Of a DNA stretch of 56,923 nucleotides, positions 16,820 to 25,409 are shown in pieces. The translations under genes were made by a program, and so were the position numbers. How positions within the stretch are numbered: position 1 is the stretch's first letter; each line of letters starts with the position of its first letter. This DNA is from Spirillospora albida. GTDB taxonomy: Bacteria; Actinomycetota; Actinomycetes; Streptosporangiales; Streptosporangiaceae. The notes below the pieces were generated by a model. It was not told the origin of the DNA. It was given only the letters and a program-made list of their open reading frames with translations, and made no database searches. The stretch is taken from contig NZ_JOFJ01000029.1 of the NCBI RefSeq assembly GCF_000718255.1, forward strand, positions 1 through 56,923, read 5' to 3'.

Positions 16820-19204
16820 TCAGACGGCCTGGCGGGTCAGGGGGTCGTCGCCGCTGAGGAGGGCGTCCAGGGCCTCGGCGGGGAGGGGGCGGGCGAACAG
16901 GTAGCCCTGGCCCAGGGGGCAGCGGAGGCCGCGGAGGAACTCGTGCTGCTCGGTGGTCTCGATCTGCTCGGCGATCGCGGGCAGCCGCAGGCTCTCGCAG
17001 AGGTGCAGGATCGCCTGGACGAACGCGTTCTGGCGGGCGGACGAGGGGTCGAACGCGGTGAACGCGCCGTCGATCTTCACGACGTCCACCGGCAGGTGCA
17101 TCAGGTAGGCCAGGGACGAGTAGCCGGTGCCGAAGTCGTCGATGGCGACGCGGACGCCGTGCTCCCGCAGCGCCGACAGGGACGCCGTGATGCGGGCCGT
17201 CTCCTTGGGGCCGCTGGCGAGCAGGGCCGTCTCGGTGATCTCCAGGATGAGGGCCTCGCCGGGCAGGCCGGAGTCGCGGAGGGCGGCGAGGACGGTCGCG
17301 GTGAAGTCGGCGCGGCGGAGCTGGCGGCTGGAGACGTTGACGGTGACGGCGATGCCGTGGTCCTCGTGCCAGCGGCGCGCCTCGTGGCAGGCCCGGCGCA
17401 GGACGCGCTCGCCGATCGGGACGATCAGCCCGGTCTCCTCGGCGATGCCGATGAACGCGTCGGGCGGGATGGGGCCGTCTGGGGTGTTCCAGCGAAGGAG
17501 GGCCTCGACGGCGCGGATGCGGCCGTCGTCCATGTTCACCACGGGCTGGTAGGCGAGGGTGAGGGAGTCGTCGTCGAGGGCGCGGCGCAGGCCGGCGACG
17601 ATGCGGGCGTGGTCGAGCTGCTCGACGCGCAGGTCCGGGTGGAAGACGCTGATCTGGTCCTTCCCGGCGGCCTTGGCGGCGTAGAGGGCGAGGTCGGCGT
17701 CGCGCATGACGTCTGCGGCCTGGGCGTGGCCGTCCACGAGGTAGAGGCCGACGCTGGTGGTGATCTGCAGGTGGTGGCCCTCGACCGTGAAGGGGACGGC
17801 GAGCGCGTCGACGACGCGGGACGCGATGTCTGCGGCCTGGTCGCGGGTGACGTCCTCCAGGAGGATCGCGAACTCGTCGCCGCCGAGGCGGGCGAGGGTG
17901 TCGGCCTCGCGGAGCAGGTCGCGCAGGCGGTGCCCGGTCTGGACGAGGAGGGCGTCGCCGACGGGGTGCCCGCGGGTGTCGTTGACGTCCTTGAACCCGT
18001 CGAGGTCGAGGAGCAGGACGGCGTGCCCGGCCGGGCCGCGGCGGGCGGTGAGCTGCCCGAGCCGGTCGTTGAACAGGGCCCGGTTGGCGAGGCCGGTCAG
18101 CGGGTCGTGCAGGGCCTGGTAGGTGAGCAGCTCCTGGAGCTTCTCCTGTTCGCGCAGGGACGCGGTGAGCGCGGCCGTGCGGCGGTCGAGCTCGCGGGCG
18201 CGGCGCACCGCGACGCTGGTCAGGCCGATCAGCCGGACGATCAGGAAGCCGAGCAGGAACATCAGCGGGATCAGCTGGAGGGCGATGTCGACCCGGTCGA
18301 CCCGGCCCGACCTGAAGGTGATCAGCGCGGTGAGCGGGGTGGCGCAGGTGATCGCCAGGAAGACCGCGCCGCGCAGCAGGGTGACGCGGCCGGTGCCCGC
18401 GGCCGGGCCCGTCCGGTTCATGTACGGGTGCAGCGCCGCGGCGCCCATGAGCACGGCCCAGGTCAGCCAGCCCATGTCCTCCAGGGCGTTGCCCTGGCCG
18501 AATCCCGTCCCGGCCTGGGTCATGAGGTAGGACGTGTCGGCGGTCATGAGGCCGCAGAAGCCCACGCCGAGCATGAGGTAGACGGGGTTTCGGGAGCCGT
18601 GCAGCATCCACAGCCGGGCCGTCATGAAGATGACGAGGGCGTCGAAGGCGAGGTAGAACGCGGCGCCGACGAGGAGGCCGCCGGTGAGGGAGGTCCGGCC
18701 GGAGTGGGGGTTGAAGACCAGTGTCCAGCACAGGTAGGCGGCGCTGATCGTGACGAACGCGGCGTCGATGTTGGCGCCGTTCCTGAGCCGCCGGGAGTGG
18801 CCGCGGGCGAGCTGGGCGAGGCCGATCGCCATCGAGGGGTAGGCGAGCATGTAGAGCGCGGACGTCCAGAAGGCGTCCGCGCCGGTGGTGACGAGGATGG
18901 TCGTCCAGACGATGTCGGAGACGGCCCAGACGGCGAGCCCGGCGGTCATGAGCCACCAGGGGCGGGCGGGGGACGGCCGGTGCCATCGGATCCCGACGAT
19001 CATGGCGATGACGGCGGAGAGCGGCACCGCCTCCCAGAAGATCCTGCCGACGGGGTCGGGGATGATCACCGCGGCGGCACTGAGGAGGCAGCCGGACAGC
19101 AGGAACAGGAGCCACGGCGCGTGCCGCGGTTCCCTCCCGGCGGGGGGACGGTCAACGCCGGACCCGGGGGCGGGGTCCGGCGTGATGGCCGTGTGATCCT
19201 GCAT
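16820..19204 (-). CDS. Membrane GGDEF-EAL protein (cyclic-di-GMP turnover)
   Basis: I start at ATG 19204, preceded by GGAG; an earlier ATG at 19231 falls in the terminator of the upstream gene. The 794 residues contain about nine membrane helices (residues 30-340), a short coiled region, a GGDEF domain (DPLTGLANRALF, ARLGGDEFAILL) with an intact READ inhibitory site, and an EAL domain (AVEALLRWN, EITETALL, IDDFGTGYSSLAYL, IAEQIETTEQ). Both active sites look complete, so it could make and break cyclic di-GMP. Its architecture matches the protein at 48579. Confidence 0.93.
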   Translation of the reverse strand: MQDHTAITPDPAPGSGVDRPPAGREPRHAPWLLFLLSGCLLSAAAVIIPDPVGRIFWEAVPLSAVIAMIVGIRWHRPSPARPWWLMTAGLAVWAVSDIVWTTILVTTGADAFWTSALYMLAYPSMAIGLAQLARGHSRRLRNGANIDAAFVTISAAYLCWTLVFNPHSGRTSLTGGLLVGAAFYLAFDALVIFMTARLWMLHGSRNPVYLMLGVGFCGLMTADTSYLMTQAGTGFGQGNALEDMGWLTWAVLMGAAALHPYMNRTGPAAGTGRVTLLRGAVFLAITCATPLTALITFRSGRVDRVDIALQLIPLMFLLGFLIVRLIGLTSVAVRRARELDRRTAALTASLREQEKLQELLTYQALHDPLTGLANRALFNDRLGQLTARRGPAGHAVLLLDLDGFKDVNDTRGHPVGDALLVQTGHRLRDLLREADTLARLGGDEFAILLEDVTRDQAADIASRVVDALAVPFTVEGHHLQITTSVGLYLVDGHAQAADVMRDADLALYAAKAAGKDQISVFHPDLRVEQLDHARIVAGLRRALDDDSLTLAYQPVVNMDDGRIRAVEALLRWNTPDGPIPPDAFIGIAEETGLIVPIGERVLRRACHEARRWHEDHGIAVTVNVSSRQLRRADFTATVLAALRDSGLPGEALILEITETALLASGPKETARITASLSALREHGVRVAIDDFGTGYSSLAYLMHLPVDVVKIDGAFTAFDPSSARQNAFVQAILHLCESLRLPAIAEQIETTEQHEFLRGLRCPLGQGYLFARPLPAEALDALLSGDDPLTRQAV

Positions 19205-19220
19205 GGCTCTCCATGGACCG

Positions 19221-19251
19221 CGCCGCCGCACCCGGAGGGGGCGCGGCGGCG
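19221..19251 (-). terminator. GC-rich hairpin after the GH73 gene
   Basis: CGCCGCCGC and GCGGCGGCG pair around a 13-base loop just after the GH73 stop codon on the minus strand and before the GGDEF-EAL start, which separates the two into different transcription units. Confidence 0.5.
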
Positions 19252-19256
19252 GGGGG

Positions 19257-20165
19257 TCAGTTGTACCGGTAGAGGTCGAAGTCCTTCATCAGCTTGATGA
19301 GCTTGCCGGGGTACGCCGGGTCGGTGGCGTAGCCGGCCTTCGCGATCTCCTTGGCGAACTGGTCGGCGTTGCTCTTGTACTTGAACGCCGTCTTGTAGCG
19401 GGAGTTCAGGGCGAGGAAGCGGCCGTGGTCCTCGAAGGACCCGGTGGGGGAGGCGTAGGCCCGGAACGTCGCGGTGGTCTTGTGGCAGCCCTTGCTGGTG
19501 CACTCGGTCGTCGGGTACTTGTGGCAGGCCACCTGGTAGGGGGACTTGACGCTGCTGCACTTGATGCCGAAGTAGTTGTTCGACTTGGTGGCGAGGGCCG
19601 ACTGGCCGTAGCCGGACTCGAGGATGCCCTGGGCGAGGACGACCGACGCGGGGACGCCCCAGTCGGCCTGGCTGACCTGGGCGGCCTTGGAGGTCTTGGC
19701 GAGGAAGGCGACGGCGTTCGAGGGGAGCCGCCTGGCCGTCGCGGAGACCGGCACGATGGCGGGCCGCGGGGCGAGGGGGCCCGTCGACTTCGCCTTGGTC
19801 TTGGCCTTGGCCGGCGGGCAGTAGGAGACCGGGCGGGCGCGGTCGACGAGGGTGTCCGGCACGTAGCCGCCGCCCTTGACCCGCACCCACGTGGTGCTGC
19901 CCTTGACCTTGGTGCCCTGCGTCCAGCACATGACGGTGACGGTGCTTCGGTTCTTGACGGTCTTGACCTTGCCGGCCTTGGTGGAGGGGGTCTTCCGGAC
20001 GGCCAGGGTCTTCGCCTTCGCGTCGACCTTCGCCGACGACGAGCTGTAGGTCTTGGGGGTGGCGGAAGCAGCGGAGGCCGTCGCGACGGTGGTCGCCAGG
20101 CCGGCCAGGGTGCCACCGGTGAGGATGAGAGTCGCGACGGAGCGCTTGATTTCCCGCATGTCCAT
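19257..20165 (-). CDS. Secreted GH73-type glucosaminidase with SH3-like domain
   Basis: The 302-residue protein starts with a Sec-type signal peptide (to about residue 34), followed by an SH3-like cell-wall binding segment (about 45-115; KTLAVRKTPSTKAGKV, TWVRVKGGGYVPDTLVD). The C-terminal part is a GH73 glucosaminidase: SQADWGVPASVVLAQGILES with the catalytic Glu, GYGQSALATKSNNYFGIKC, FRAYASPTGSFEDHGRFL and YATDPAYPGKLIKLMKDF. It should cleave N-acetylglucosaminyl bonds in peptidoglycan. The 207-base divergent gap upstream holds a palindrome and two small hairpins. Confidence 0.9.
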   Translation of the reverse strand: MDMREIKRSVATLILTGGTLAGLATTVATASAASATPKTYSSSSAKVDAKAKTLAVRKTPSTKAGKVKTVKNRSTVTVMCWTQGTKVKGSTTWVRVKGGGYVPDTLVDRARPVSYCPPAKAKTKAKSTGPLAPRPAIVPVSATARRLPSNAVAFLAKTSKAAQVSQADWGVPASVVLAQGILESGYGQSALATKSNNYFGIKCSSVKSPYQVACHKYPTTECTSKGCHKTTATFRAYASPTGSFEDHGRFLALNSRYKTAFKYKSNADQFAKEIAKAGYATDPAYPGKLIKLMKDFDLYRYN

Positions 20166-20303
20166 AACGTTCGGTTACGGGAGATGCGCTCTCGGTGCGC
20201 ATGGGTTGCCCGGGGGTTGCGGCGTTTTGGGGTGGTCGCTACCTCCCGAAACCCTCGGTCCCGAGCATCCGACCTGTGTTGATAACTTTTCGTAGAGGGA
20301 ACG

Positions 20304-20316
20304 TCACCTAAGGTGA
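20304..20316. promoter_or_regulatory. Perfect 13-base palindrome in a divergent promoter region
   Basis: TCACCTAAGGTGA is fully symmetric about a central A. It lies between the GH73 gene and the degenerate kinase/response-regulator operon. In the GH73 direction the leader also contains ATGCGC-7-GCGCAT (20184-20202). The palindrome could be an operator for either gene; no regulator is identified. Confidence 0.4.
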
Positions 20317-20372
20317 TGGAACGCTCCAGCGCAGGGTTCGCGGGCAGCACAGGGGCCAGGGGGAGACGGGAC

Positions 20373-21452
20373 GTGCCGGACAACGGTCAGCGGCCAGGAC
20401 GGGACGAACCGTCCGGGACCCGCTCCTGCCAGTTCCTCCGCGCCGTCCTCGCGCTGGTCGAGGAACGGCTCAGGACCGGCCTGGACGCGCGCAGCGACGC
20501 GATCGTCCCCGCCGGGCTCCGCAGCATGCCGGGTGTGACGGAGGCGGCGCTGCGCCCGGCCGCCGACCCGACCGATCCGGGGGAGCGGACGTGGCCGGCG
20601 GGACCGGGCCGCCGGCTCGGCGTCGTCCTGGACGACGACCTCGACGAGTGCGGCGTCCCCGAGGCGCTCGCCTGCCTGGCCGCGCTGCTGGACGCGTCGT
20701 CCCGCCCCGACAGCGCCGCCCGCCCCGTCCCCGCCGACGCGGGCCTTGACGCCGAGAAGTCGGAGTTCATCGCGACCGTCGTGCACGACCTCGCCACCCC
20801 GCTGACCCCGATCGTCGCGTACGCGGGGCTCCTCGCCGACCCCGACACCGGACCGCTCACCCCGTCCCAGCAGCAGTTCATCGAGGTGATCGAGCGGAAC
20901 GCGCTGCGGCTGTCGGAGCTGCTCACCGACCTGCCGCTGCTCGCCGACCCCGTCTCGCCGGAGCTGGAGCTGCGGCCGGAGCGGACCGACCCGATGACGA
21001 TGGTCCGGGACGTCGTGGCGCAGTTCCGCCCCGGCGCGCTGCGGTCGGGGGTGTCGCTGCGCTTCCAGGCCCGCCCCGGCCCCGCGCTGACCTGCGACCC
21101 GATCCGGATCCGCCGGATGCTCGACATCCTGCTGACCGGCGCGCTGACCGGGTCGACCCAGGGCGACGCGATCGAGGTGGCGGCCCGCCCCACCGTCGAG
21201 GGCTGGTGCATCGAGATGACCCACACCGTCGCCGGCTGCGGGCCCGCCGGCGAGAACGGCGAGGCCGCCTACAGCGACGGCGGGGAGGCCCGCGCGCAGT
21301 GGCCCAGCCACACGACCGCCAGGGTGATCGCCGGTATGCACGGCGGCACCCTCAGCATCGACATCGGGGACGGGCGGCGCACCGCACAGGTACGGCTGCC
21401 CTGGGAACCACCCCTCGACCCGACCCCCCTCGACCAGGAGGAGAACCCGTGA
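20373..21452 (+). CDS. Soluble histidine-kinase-like protein with degenerate ATPase domain
   Basis: GTG 20373 follows GGGGGAG at good spacing and gives 359 residues without membrane segments. The dimerisation domain is clear (FIATVVHDLATPLTPIVAYA, with HDL in place of HEL). The ATP-binding part is not: the N-box position reads RMLDILLTGALTGST without the expected Asn residues, and the G1 position reads CGPAGENGEAAY instead of DxGxG. It therefore probably cannot autophosphorylate, but could dimerise with or regulate the partner. It overlaps the response regulator by 4 nt. Confidence 0.75.
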   Translation: MPDNGQRPGRDEPSGTRSCQFLRAVLALVEERLRTGLDARSDAIVPAGLRSMPGVTEAALRPAADPTDPGERTWPAGPGRRLGVVLDDDLDECGVPEALACLAALLDASSRPDSAARPVPADAGLDAEKSEFIATVVHDLATPLTPIVAYAGLLADPDTGPLTPSQQQFIEVIERNALRLSELLTDLPLLADPVSPELELRPERTDPMTMVRDVVAQFRPGALRSGVSLRFQARPGPALTCDPIRIRRMLDILLTGALTGSTQGDAIEVAARPTVEGWCIEMTHTVAGCGPAGENGEAAYSDGGEARAQWPSHTTARVIAGMHGGTLSIDIGDGRRTAQVRLPWEPPLDPTPLDQEENP

Positions 21453-22174
21453 GCCGCCTGCTCGTCGTCGAAGACGATCCGGACACCCTGACCGTCATCG
21501 AGACGCTCCTCGCGCACAGCGGCCATGAGGTCGTCCCCGCGTCCGACGGCCGCACCGGCCTGCGCCTGCTCCACGAGGTCCGCCCCGACGTCCTGATCCT
21601 GGACATCGGGCTCCCCATCATGGACGGCTGGGAGGTGCTGGAGCGCGTCCGCGACATCAGCGACCTGCCGATCATGATCCTGACCGGCCGGGGCCAGGAG
21701 ACCGAGAAGGTCCGGGGCCTGCGCGCGGGCGCCGACGACTACCTGGTCAAGCCGTTCTCCAAGGGGGAGCTGACCGCCCGCGTGGAGGCGCTGCTGCGGC
21801 GCGTGGGCACCGCGTCCTGGGCGGAGGACGTCTACGACGACGGCGTGGTGCGGCTGGAGCCCGCGACCCGCGCCGTCCTGGTCCAGGGCAACGAGGTGCA
21901 GCTGACCCCGACGGAGTTCCGGCTGCTGAACACCCTCGTCCGGCACGCCGGGCACGTCCTCAGCCCGGTGCAGCTGCTGTCCCTGGTGTGGGACGACCCG
22001 ACCGGCCTCAGCCCGGACCGGGTGAAGTTCGCGATCCTGCGGCTGCGCCGCCGGATGGGCTTCACCGACGTCGCCGAGTCACCGATCGAGGCCGTCCGCG
22101 GCGTCGGCTACCGCTACCGCCCCCCGACGACCCAGACCGGCGCGAAGGGGCGCCTCTCCTCGGGCCGCCGCTGA
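21449..22174 (+). CDS. OmpR-family response regulator
   Basis: The GTG at 21449 overlaps the previous stop; AGGAGGAG lies upstream. The 241-residue protein has a receiver (VVEDDPDTLTVIETLL; Asp in LILDIGLPIMDGWE; GADDYLVKPF) and an OmpR winged helix (LTPTEFRLLNTLVRHAGHVL, DRVKFAILRLRRRMG, GVGYRY). It is co-transcribed with a kinase that lacks key ATP-binding residues, so its phosphate may come from another kinase. Confidence 0.92.
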   Translation: MSRLLVVEDDPDTLTVIETLLAHSGHEVVPASDGRTGLRLLHEVRPDVLILDIGLPIMDGWEVLERVRDISDLPIMILTGRGQETEKVRGLRAGADDYLVKPFSKGELTARVEALLRRVGTASWAEDVYDDGVVRLEPATRAVLVQGNEVQLTPTEFRLLNTLVRHAGHVLSPVQLLSLVWDDPTGLSPDRVKFAILRLRRRMGFTDVAESPIEAVRGVGYRYRPPTTQTGAKGRLSSGRR

Positions 22175-22190
22175 CCCGCAGGGCGGGTCA
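22172..22190. terminator. Short bidirectional hairpin built from two stop codons
   Basis: TGACCCGC-AGG-GCGGGTCA is a perfect 8-bp stem. Its left arm starts with the response-regulator TGA and its right arm ends with the SulP TGA read on the other strand. It is the only structure between the convergent genes. Confidence 0.55.
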
Positions 22191-23870
22191 CGCCGTGACG
22201 CCGGCCGCGGGCTCCGGCGGCGCCGCGGGGAGGACGCCGTCGCGGTGCAGGTGGGCGCGGGCGTGCGCGATCGCCTCCGGGGTGGTCGCGAACACCAGGC
22301 CGTCGCGGCGGAGGTGGTCGGCGACGCCGAGGGCGGCGAGGACCTGGTCGTGGCCCGGTTTCACGCCGGAGATCAGGACGGTGATGCCGCGCTCCTCCAG
22401 CCGGGTGATCGCGTCGCCCAGGACGCCCGCGCCCGTCGCGTCCAGCGTCGAGATCCGCGACATCCGCAGGATGACGATGCGGACGTCGCTGACCTCCGAC
22501 AGCTCCAGCAGGAACCGGTGCGCGGCGGCGAAGAACAGCGGGCCGTCGAAGCGGTAGGCGACGATGTGCTCGTCCAGGAGCCGCTGCTCCTCGGCGGTGT
22601 GGTCGCCGCCCCGCAGCGGCACCCGGTCCAGCTGGGCGGTGCGCGCCACCGCGCGCAGCGCCAGGACGACCGCCAGCGCGACACCGACCGCGACCGCCGT
22701 GATCAGGTCGAACACCACCGTGACCGCGAACGTGAAGACCAGCACGGCGGCGTCGCCGCGGGTGGCGCGGGCGATCGCGCGCAGCGACCCCACCTCGACC
22801 ATCCGGACGGTCGTGGCCAGCAGCACCCCCGCCAGCGCGGCCAGCGGGATCCGGCCGACGAGGCCGCCCAGGGCCAGGACGATCACGGCCAGGACGGCGG
22901 CGTGCGTCAGCGCCGCCAGCCGCGAGCGGGCCCCGGCCCGCACGTTCACGGCCGTCCGGGCGATCGCGGCGGTGGCGGGCACCCCGCCGAGCATCGGCGC
23001 GGCGATGTTCGCGACGCCCTGCCCGAACAGCTCCCGGTCCGGGTCGTGCCGCTCGCCGACGCTCATCCCGTCCGCGACCGTCGCGCACAGCAGGCTCTCC
23101 AGCGCCGCCAGGGCGGCCACCGCCAGCGCCGACGGCAGCAGCGCCGCGACGGCGCCCGCGTCCAGGAAGGCCAGGGACGGGGCGGGCAGCCCCTCCGGCA
23201 GCGCCCCGATCCGCGCGACGTCCAGCGGCAGGACCTCGGCGGCCAGCGTCGCCAGGACGATCCCGGCCAGCGAGAACGGGATCCCGGGCCGGATCCGCGC
23301 GCCCGCCAGCATCAGCGCCGCCACCGCCACCGCCATCACCGGCGCCGCGACGGTCGGCGCGTCCATGAACCGGACGGCCGCGTCGGCCGCGCCCCGCCAC
23401 ACCTTCTCCGCGTGGACGCCGGTCACGCCGAGCGCGGCCGGCACCTGCTGCAGCGCGATCACCACGGCGATCCCGGCGGTGAAGCCCTCGATGACGGGCA
23501 TCGGCAGCAGCGCCGCGAACCGTCCCGCTCGCAGCGCCGCCATCGCGACCAGGACGATCCCGGCCATCAGCCCGACCATCAGGACGCCGCCCGTGCCGTG
23601 CCGCGCCACGATCGGGACGAGCACCACCGTCATCGCGCCCGTCGGCCCCGACACCTGCAGGTTGCTCCCGCCGAACACGGCGGCGAGGGTGCCCGCGACG
23701 ATCGCGGTGACGAGGCCCGCCTGCGCGCCGAGGCCCGAGCTGACGCCGAACGCCAGCGCCAGTGGCAGCGCCACCACCGCGACGATCAGCCCGGCGGTCA
23801 GGTCGCGGACGGGGGAGCGGCGCGCGGGCGCCCAGTCCGCCCGCCGGGGCAGCAGCCGTGCGGCGCTCAC
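22188..23870 (-). CDS. SulP-family anion transporter with STAS domain
   Basis: GTG at 23870 overlaps the ArsR stop (GTGA), giving 560 residues. The first 400 contain 10-12 membrane helices with the SulP pattern (DLTAGLIVAVVALPLALAFG, VSGPTGAMTVVLVPIV, VIEGFTAGIAVVIALQQVP). Residues about 440-530 form a STAS domain (YRFDGPLFFAAAHRFL; VILRMSRISTLDATG). Bacterial SulP proteins carry sulfate, bicarbonate or dicarboxylates; the substrate cannot be read from sequence. It is the last gene of a DUF3073-ArsR-SulP operon, so expression is likely controlled by the ArsR protein. Confidence 0.9.
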   Translation of the reverse strand: MSAARLLPRRADWAPARRSPVRDLTAGLIVAVVALPLALAFGVSSGLGAQAGLVTAIVAGTLAAVFGGSNLQVSGPTGAMTVVLVPIVARHGTGGVLMVGLMAGIVLVAMAALRAGRFAALLPMPVIEGFTAGIAVVIALQQVPAALGVTGVHAEKVWRGAADAAVRFMDAPTVAAPVMAVAVAALMLAGARIRPGIPFSLAGIVLATLAAEVLPLDVARIGALPEGLPAPSLAFLDAGAVAALLPSALAVAALAALESLLCATVADGMSVGERHDPDRELFGQGVANIAAPMLGGVPATAAIARTAVNVRAGARSRLAALTHAAVLAVIVLALGGLVGRIPLAALAGVLLATTVRMVEVGSLRAIARATRGDAAVLVFTFAVTVVFDLITAVAVGVALAVVLALRAVARTAQLDRVPLRGGDHTAEEQRLLDEHIVAYRFDGPLFFAAAHRFLLELSEVSDVRIVILRMSRISTLDATGAGVLGDAITRLEERGITVLISGVKPGHDQVLAALGVADHLRRDGLVFATTPEAIAHARAHLHRDGVLPAAPPEPAAGVTA

Positions 23871-24196
23871 GCGTCGGCCGTCAGCTCGGCCAGCAGGACG
23901 CCCTGGTCGGCGAGCAGGTCGGTGATGATCCGCCGCGCGGCGCGCATCAGCTCCGAGACGTCCCCGCCCGCGAGCTCGTACACGACGGTCGAGCCCTCGC
24001 GGTGCGCGGTGACGATCCCGGCGCGGCGCAGCACCGCCAGCTGCTGGGACAGGTTGGACGCCTCGACCTCGATCGCGGCGAGCAGGTCCCGGACCGGCAT
24101 CGGCCCGTCGCACAGCAGCTCCAGCACCCGGATCCGCACCGGATGCCCGAGCGTCTTGAACAGCTCCGCCTTCGCCTGGTGCAGGGGGAGGGGCAT
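23867..24196 (-). CDS. ArsR-family transcriptional repressor
   Basis: The 109-residue protein has LFKTLGHPVRIRVLELLCDG, the helix-turn-helix SNLSQQLAVLRRAGIVTAHR and the beta wing EGSTVVYELAGG. No CxC metal-site pair is present in the recognition helix, so the signal may not be a metal. Its ATG overlaps the DUF3073 stop and its TGA overlaps the SulP start, so the three genes are translationally coupled. Dyads at 24380-24411 just before the operon are its probable binding sites. Confidence 0.9.
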   Translation of the reverse strand: MPLPLHQAKAELFKTLGHPVRIRVLELLCDGPMPVRDLLAAIEVEASNLSQQLAVLRRAGIVTAHREGSTVVYELAGGDVSELMRAARRIITDLLADQGVLLAELTADA

Positions 24197-24357
24197 CAGC
24201 GCTCGCCGTCCGCCCGCGGCTCCTCCGCCCCGCCGGCGGCCGGTGCGGGCGCGGCGCCCAGTTCGCGGCGCAGCCGCTCAAGGTCGGTGCCGCCGCCGTC
24301 GTACTTCAGCTTCCGCGCGACCTTCGTCTGCTTGGCCTTGGCCCGTCCGCGTCCCAT
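24196..24357 (-). CDS. Small DUF3073-family protein
   Basis: The 53 residues start MGRGRAKAKQTKVARKLKY and continue with TDLERLRRELG and a low-complexity acidic tail. This is the conserved DUF3073 N-terminus of actinobacteria, although typical members are longer. The ATG at 24357 is preceded by GAGGG; its TGA overlaps the ArsR start (ATGA). It is the first gene of the ArsR-SulP operon. A basic N-terminus suggests nucleic acid binding, but function is unknown. Confidence 0.8.
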   Translation of the reverse strand: MGRGRAKAKQTKVARKLKYDGGGTDLERLRRELGAAPAPAAGGAEEPRADGER

Positions 24358-24379
24358 ATCGCCCTCCCTCGCCGAAGGA

Positions 24380-24411
24380 TTGCAATACTAGCAAATTGAA
24401 GAATTGTTCAA
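24380..24411. promoter_or_regulatory. Candidate ArsR operator: two AT-rich dyads
   Basis: TTGC-7-GCAA (24380-24394) and TTGAA-6-TTCAA (24396-24411) are adjacent, AT-rich and placed 23-54 bases upstream of the DUF3073 start. Spacing and composition suit an ArsR/SmtB dimer. The second dyad overlaps the stop codon of the upstream oxidoreductase gene, so no separate intergenic space exists. Confidence 0.6.
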
Positions 24412-25391
24412 GCCATCAGGGTGATGGCGACCTTGCCGCGGGCGTGCTTGCGCTCGACGTACCGCAGCGCCTCGGGGACGTCGGCGAACGGGTAGGTCCG
24501 GTCGATGACGGGCGTGATCGTCCCCGTCTCCATGAGACCGGCCAGATAGCGCAGGTCCCCGGCGTTGGGCTTCCAGCGGACGGTGGTGATGCGGTGGCCG
24601 GCGAACCGCGTGGCCAGGGCGCCGCGCAGCACCTGCCCCATGGGGCCGAGCAGGCGCCCGCGCGCGGCGATGCCCCCGACGAGCACGAGCGTCCCGCCGG
24701 GGGCGAGCGGGCGGCGGAGCCCGCGCAGCGACCGGTTCCCCACGATGTCCATCAGCAGGTCGTACCGGCCCCGCCGGTCCGTGAAGTCCTCGCGGGTGTA
24801 GTCCACGACGTCGTCGGCCCCGAGGGAGCGCACCAGTTCGGCGTTTCGGGCGCTGCACACGGCGGTGACCTCCGCGCCGAGCGCCTTGGCGATCTGGACG
24901 GCGAACGTGCCGATGCCGCCGGAGGCCCCGTTGATCAGGACGCGCTGCCCGGGCTGGAGCCGGCCCTCGTCCCGCAGGCCCTGCAGCGCCGTGTGCGCGG
25001 CCATCGACACGGCCCCCGCCCGTTCGAAGGGGACGCCGGCGGGCTTGACGGCGAGCCTGTCCTGCGGGACGGCGACGGCCTCGGCGAACGCCCCGAGCGC
25101 GACCTCGCCGAAGACCTCGTCGCCGGGGCGGAACCCGGTGACGTCCGCCCCCGCCCGCTCGACGACCCCGGCCAGGTCGGCGCCGAGGATCAGGCCCGCC
25201 CTCGGCCGCCGCAGCCCGGCGCTCATCCGCACCAGGTGCGGGTCTGCCCGCAGGTGGCGCCAGTCGTAGGGGTTGACGGAGGCCGCCCGGACCCGGACGA
25301 GCACCTCGTCCGGGCCGACGGCGGGCTCCGCGACGTCCTGGAGGGTCAGCACCTCGGGCGGGCCGTACCGGGCCCAGGTCCATGCCTTCAT
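24408..25391 (-). CDS. NADP-dependent zinc-free alcohol dehydrogenase/quinone oxidoreductase
   Basis: The 327 residues begin MKAWTWARYGPPEVLTLQDV and show the MDR fold: catalytic-domain strands (EVLVRVRAASVNPYDWRH), no zinc ligands, then the nucleotide-binding motif VLINGASGGIGTFAVQIAK and the dinucleotide strand VTAVCSARNAELVRSLGADD. It probably reduces enones or quinones with NADPH. The start is ATG 25391. Three repeats spaced 18 bp apart lie directly upstream and probably regulate it. Confidence 0.88.
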   Translation of the reverse strand: MKAWTWARYGPPEVLTLQDVAEPAVGPDEVLVRVRAASVNPYDWRHLRADPHLVRMSAGLRRPRAGLILGADLAGVVERAGADVTGFRPGDEVFGEVALGAFAEAVAVPQDRLAVKPAGVPFERAGAVSMAAHTALQGLRDEGRLQPGQRVLINGASGGIGTFAVQIAKALGAEVTAVCSARNAELVRSLGADDVVDYTREDFTDRRGRYDLLMDIVGNRSLRGLRRPLAPGGTLVLVGGIAARGRLLGPMGQVLRGALATRFAGHRITTVRWKPNAGDLRYLAGLMETGTITPVIDRTYPFADVPEALRYVERKHARGKVAITLMA

Positions 25392-25409
25392 GGCGTCTCC
25401 CCTTCGTCG

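Noticed and set aside
16268..19297. Plus-strand 1009-codon frame
   Set aside because: It is antisense to the GGDEF-EAL gene and has low-complexity Gly/Arg/Glu/Asp composition typical of high-GC shadow frames.
20166..20372. ydaO (cyclic-di-AMP) riboswitch upstream of the GH73 gene
   Set aside because: It would be expected at such genes, but the conserved strings of the motif are not present on the minus strand.
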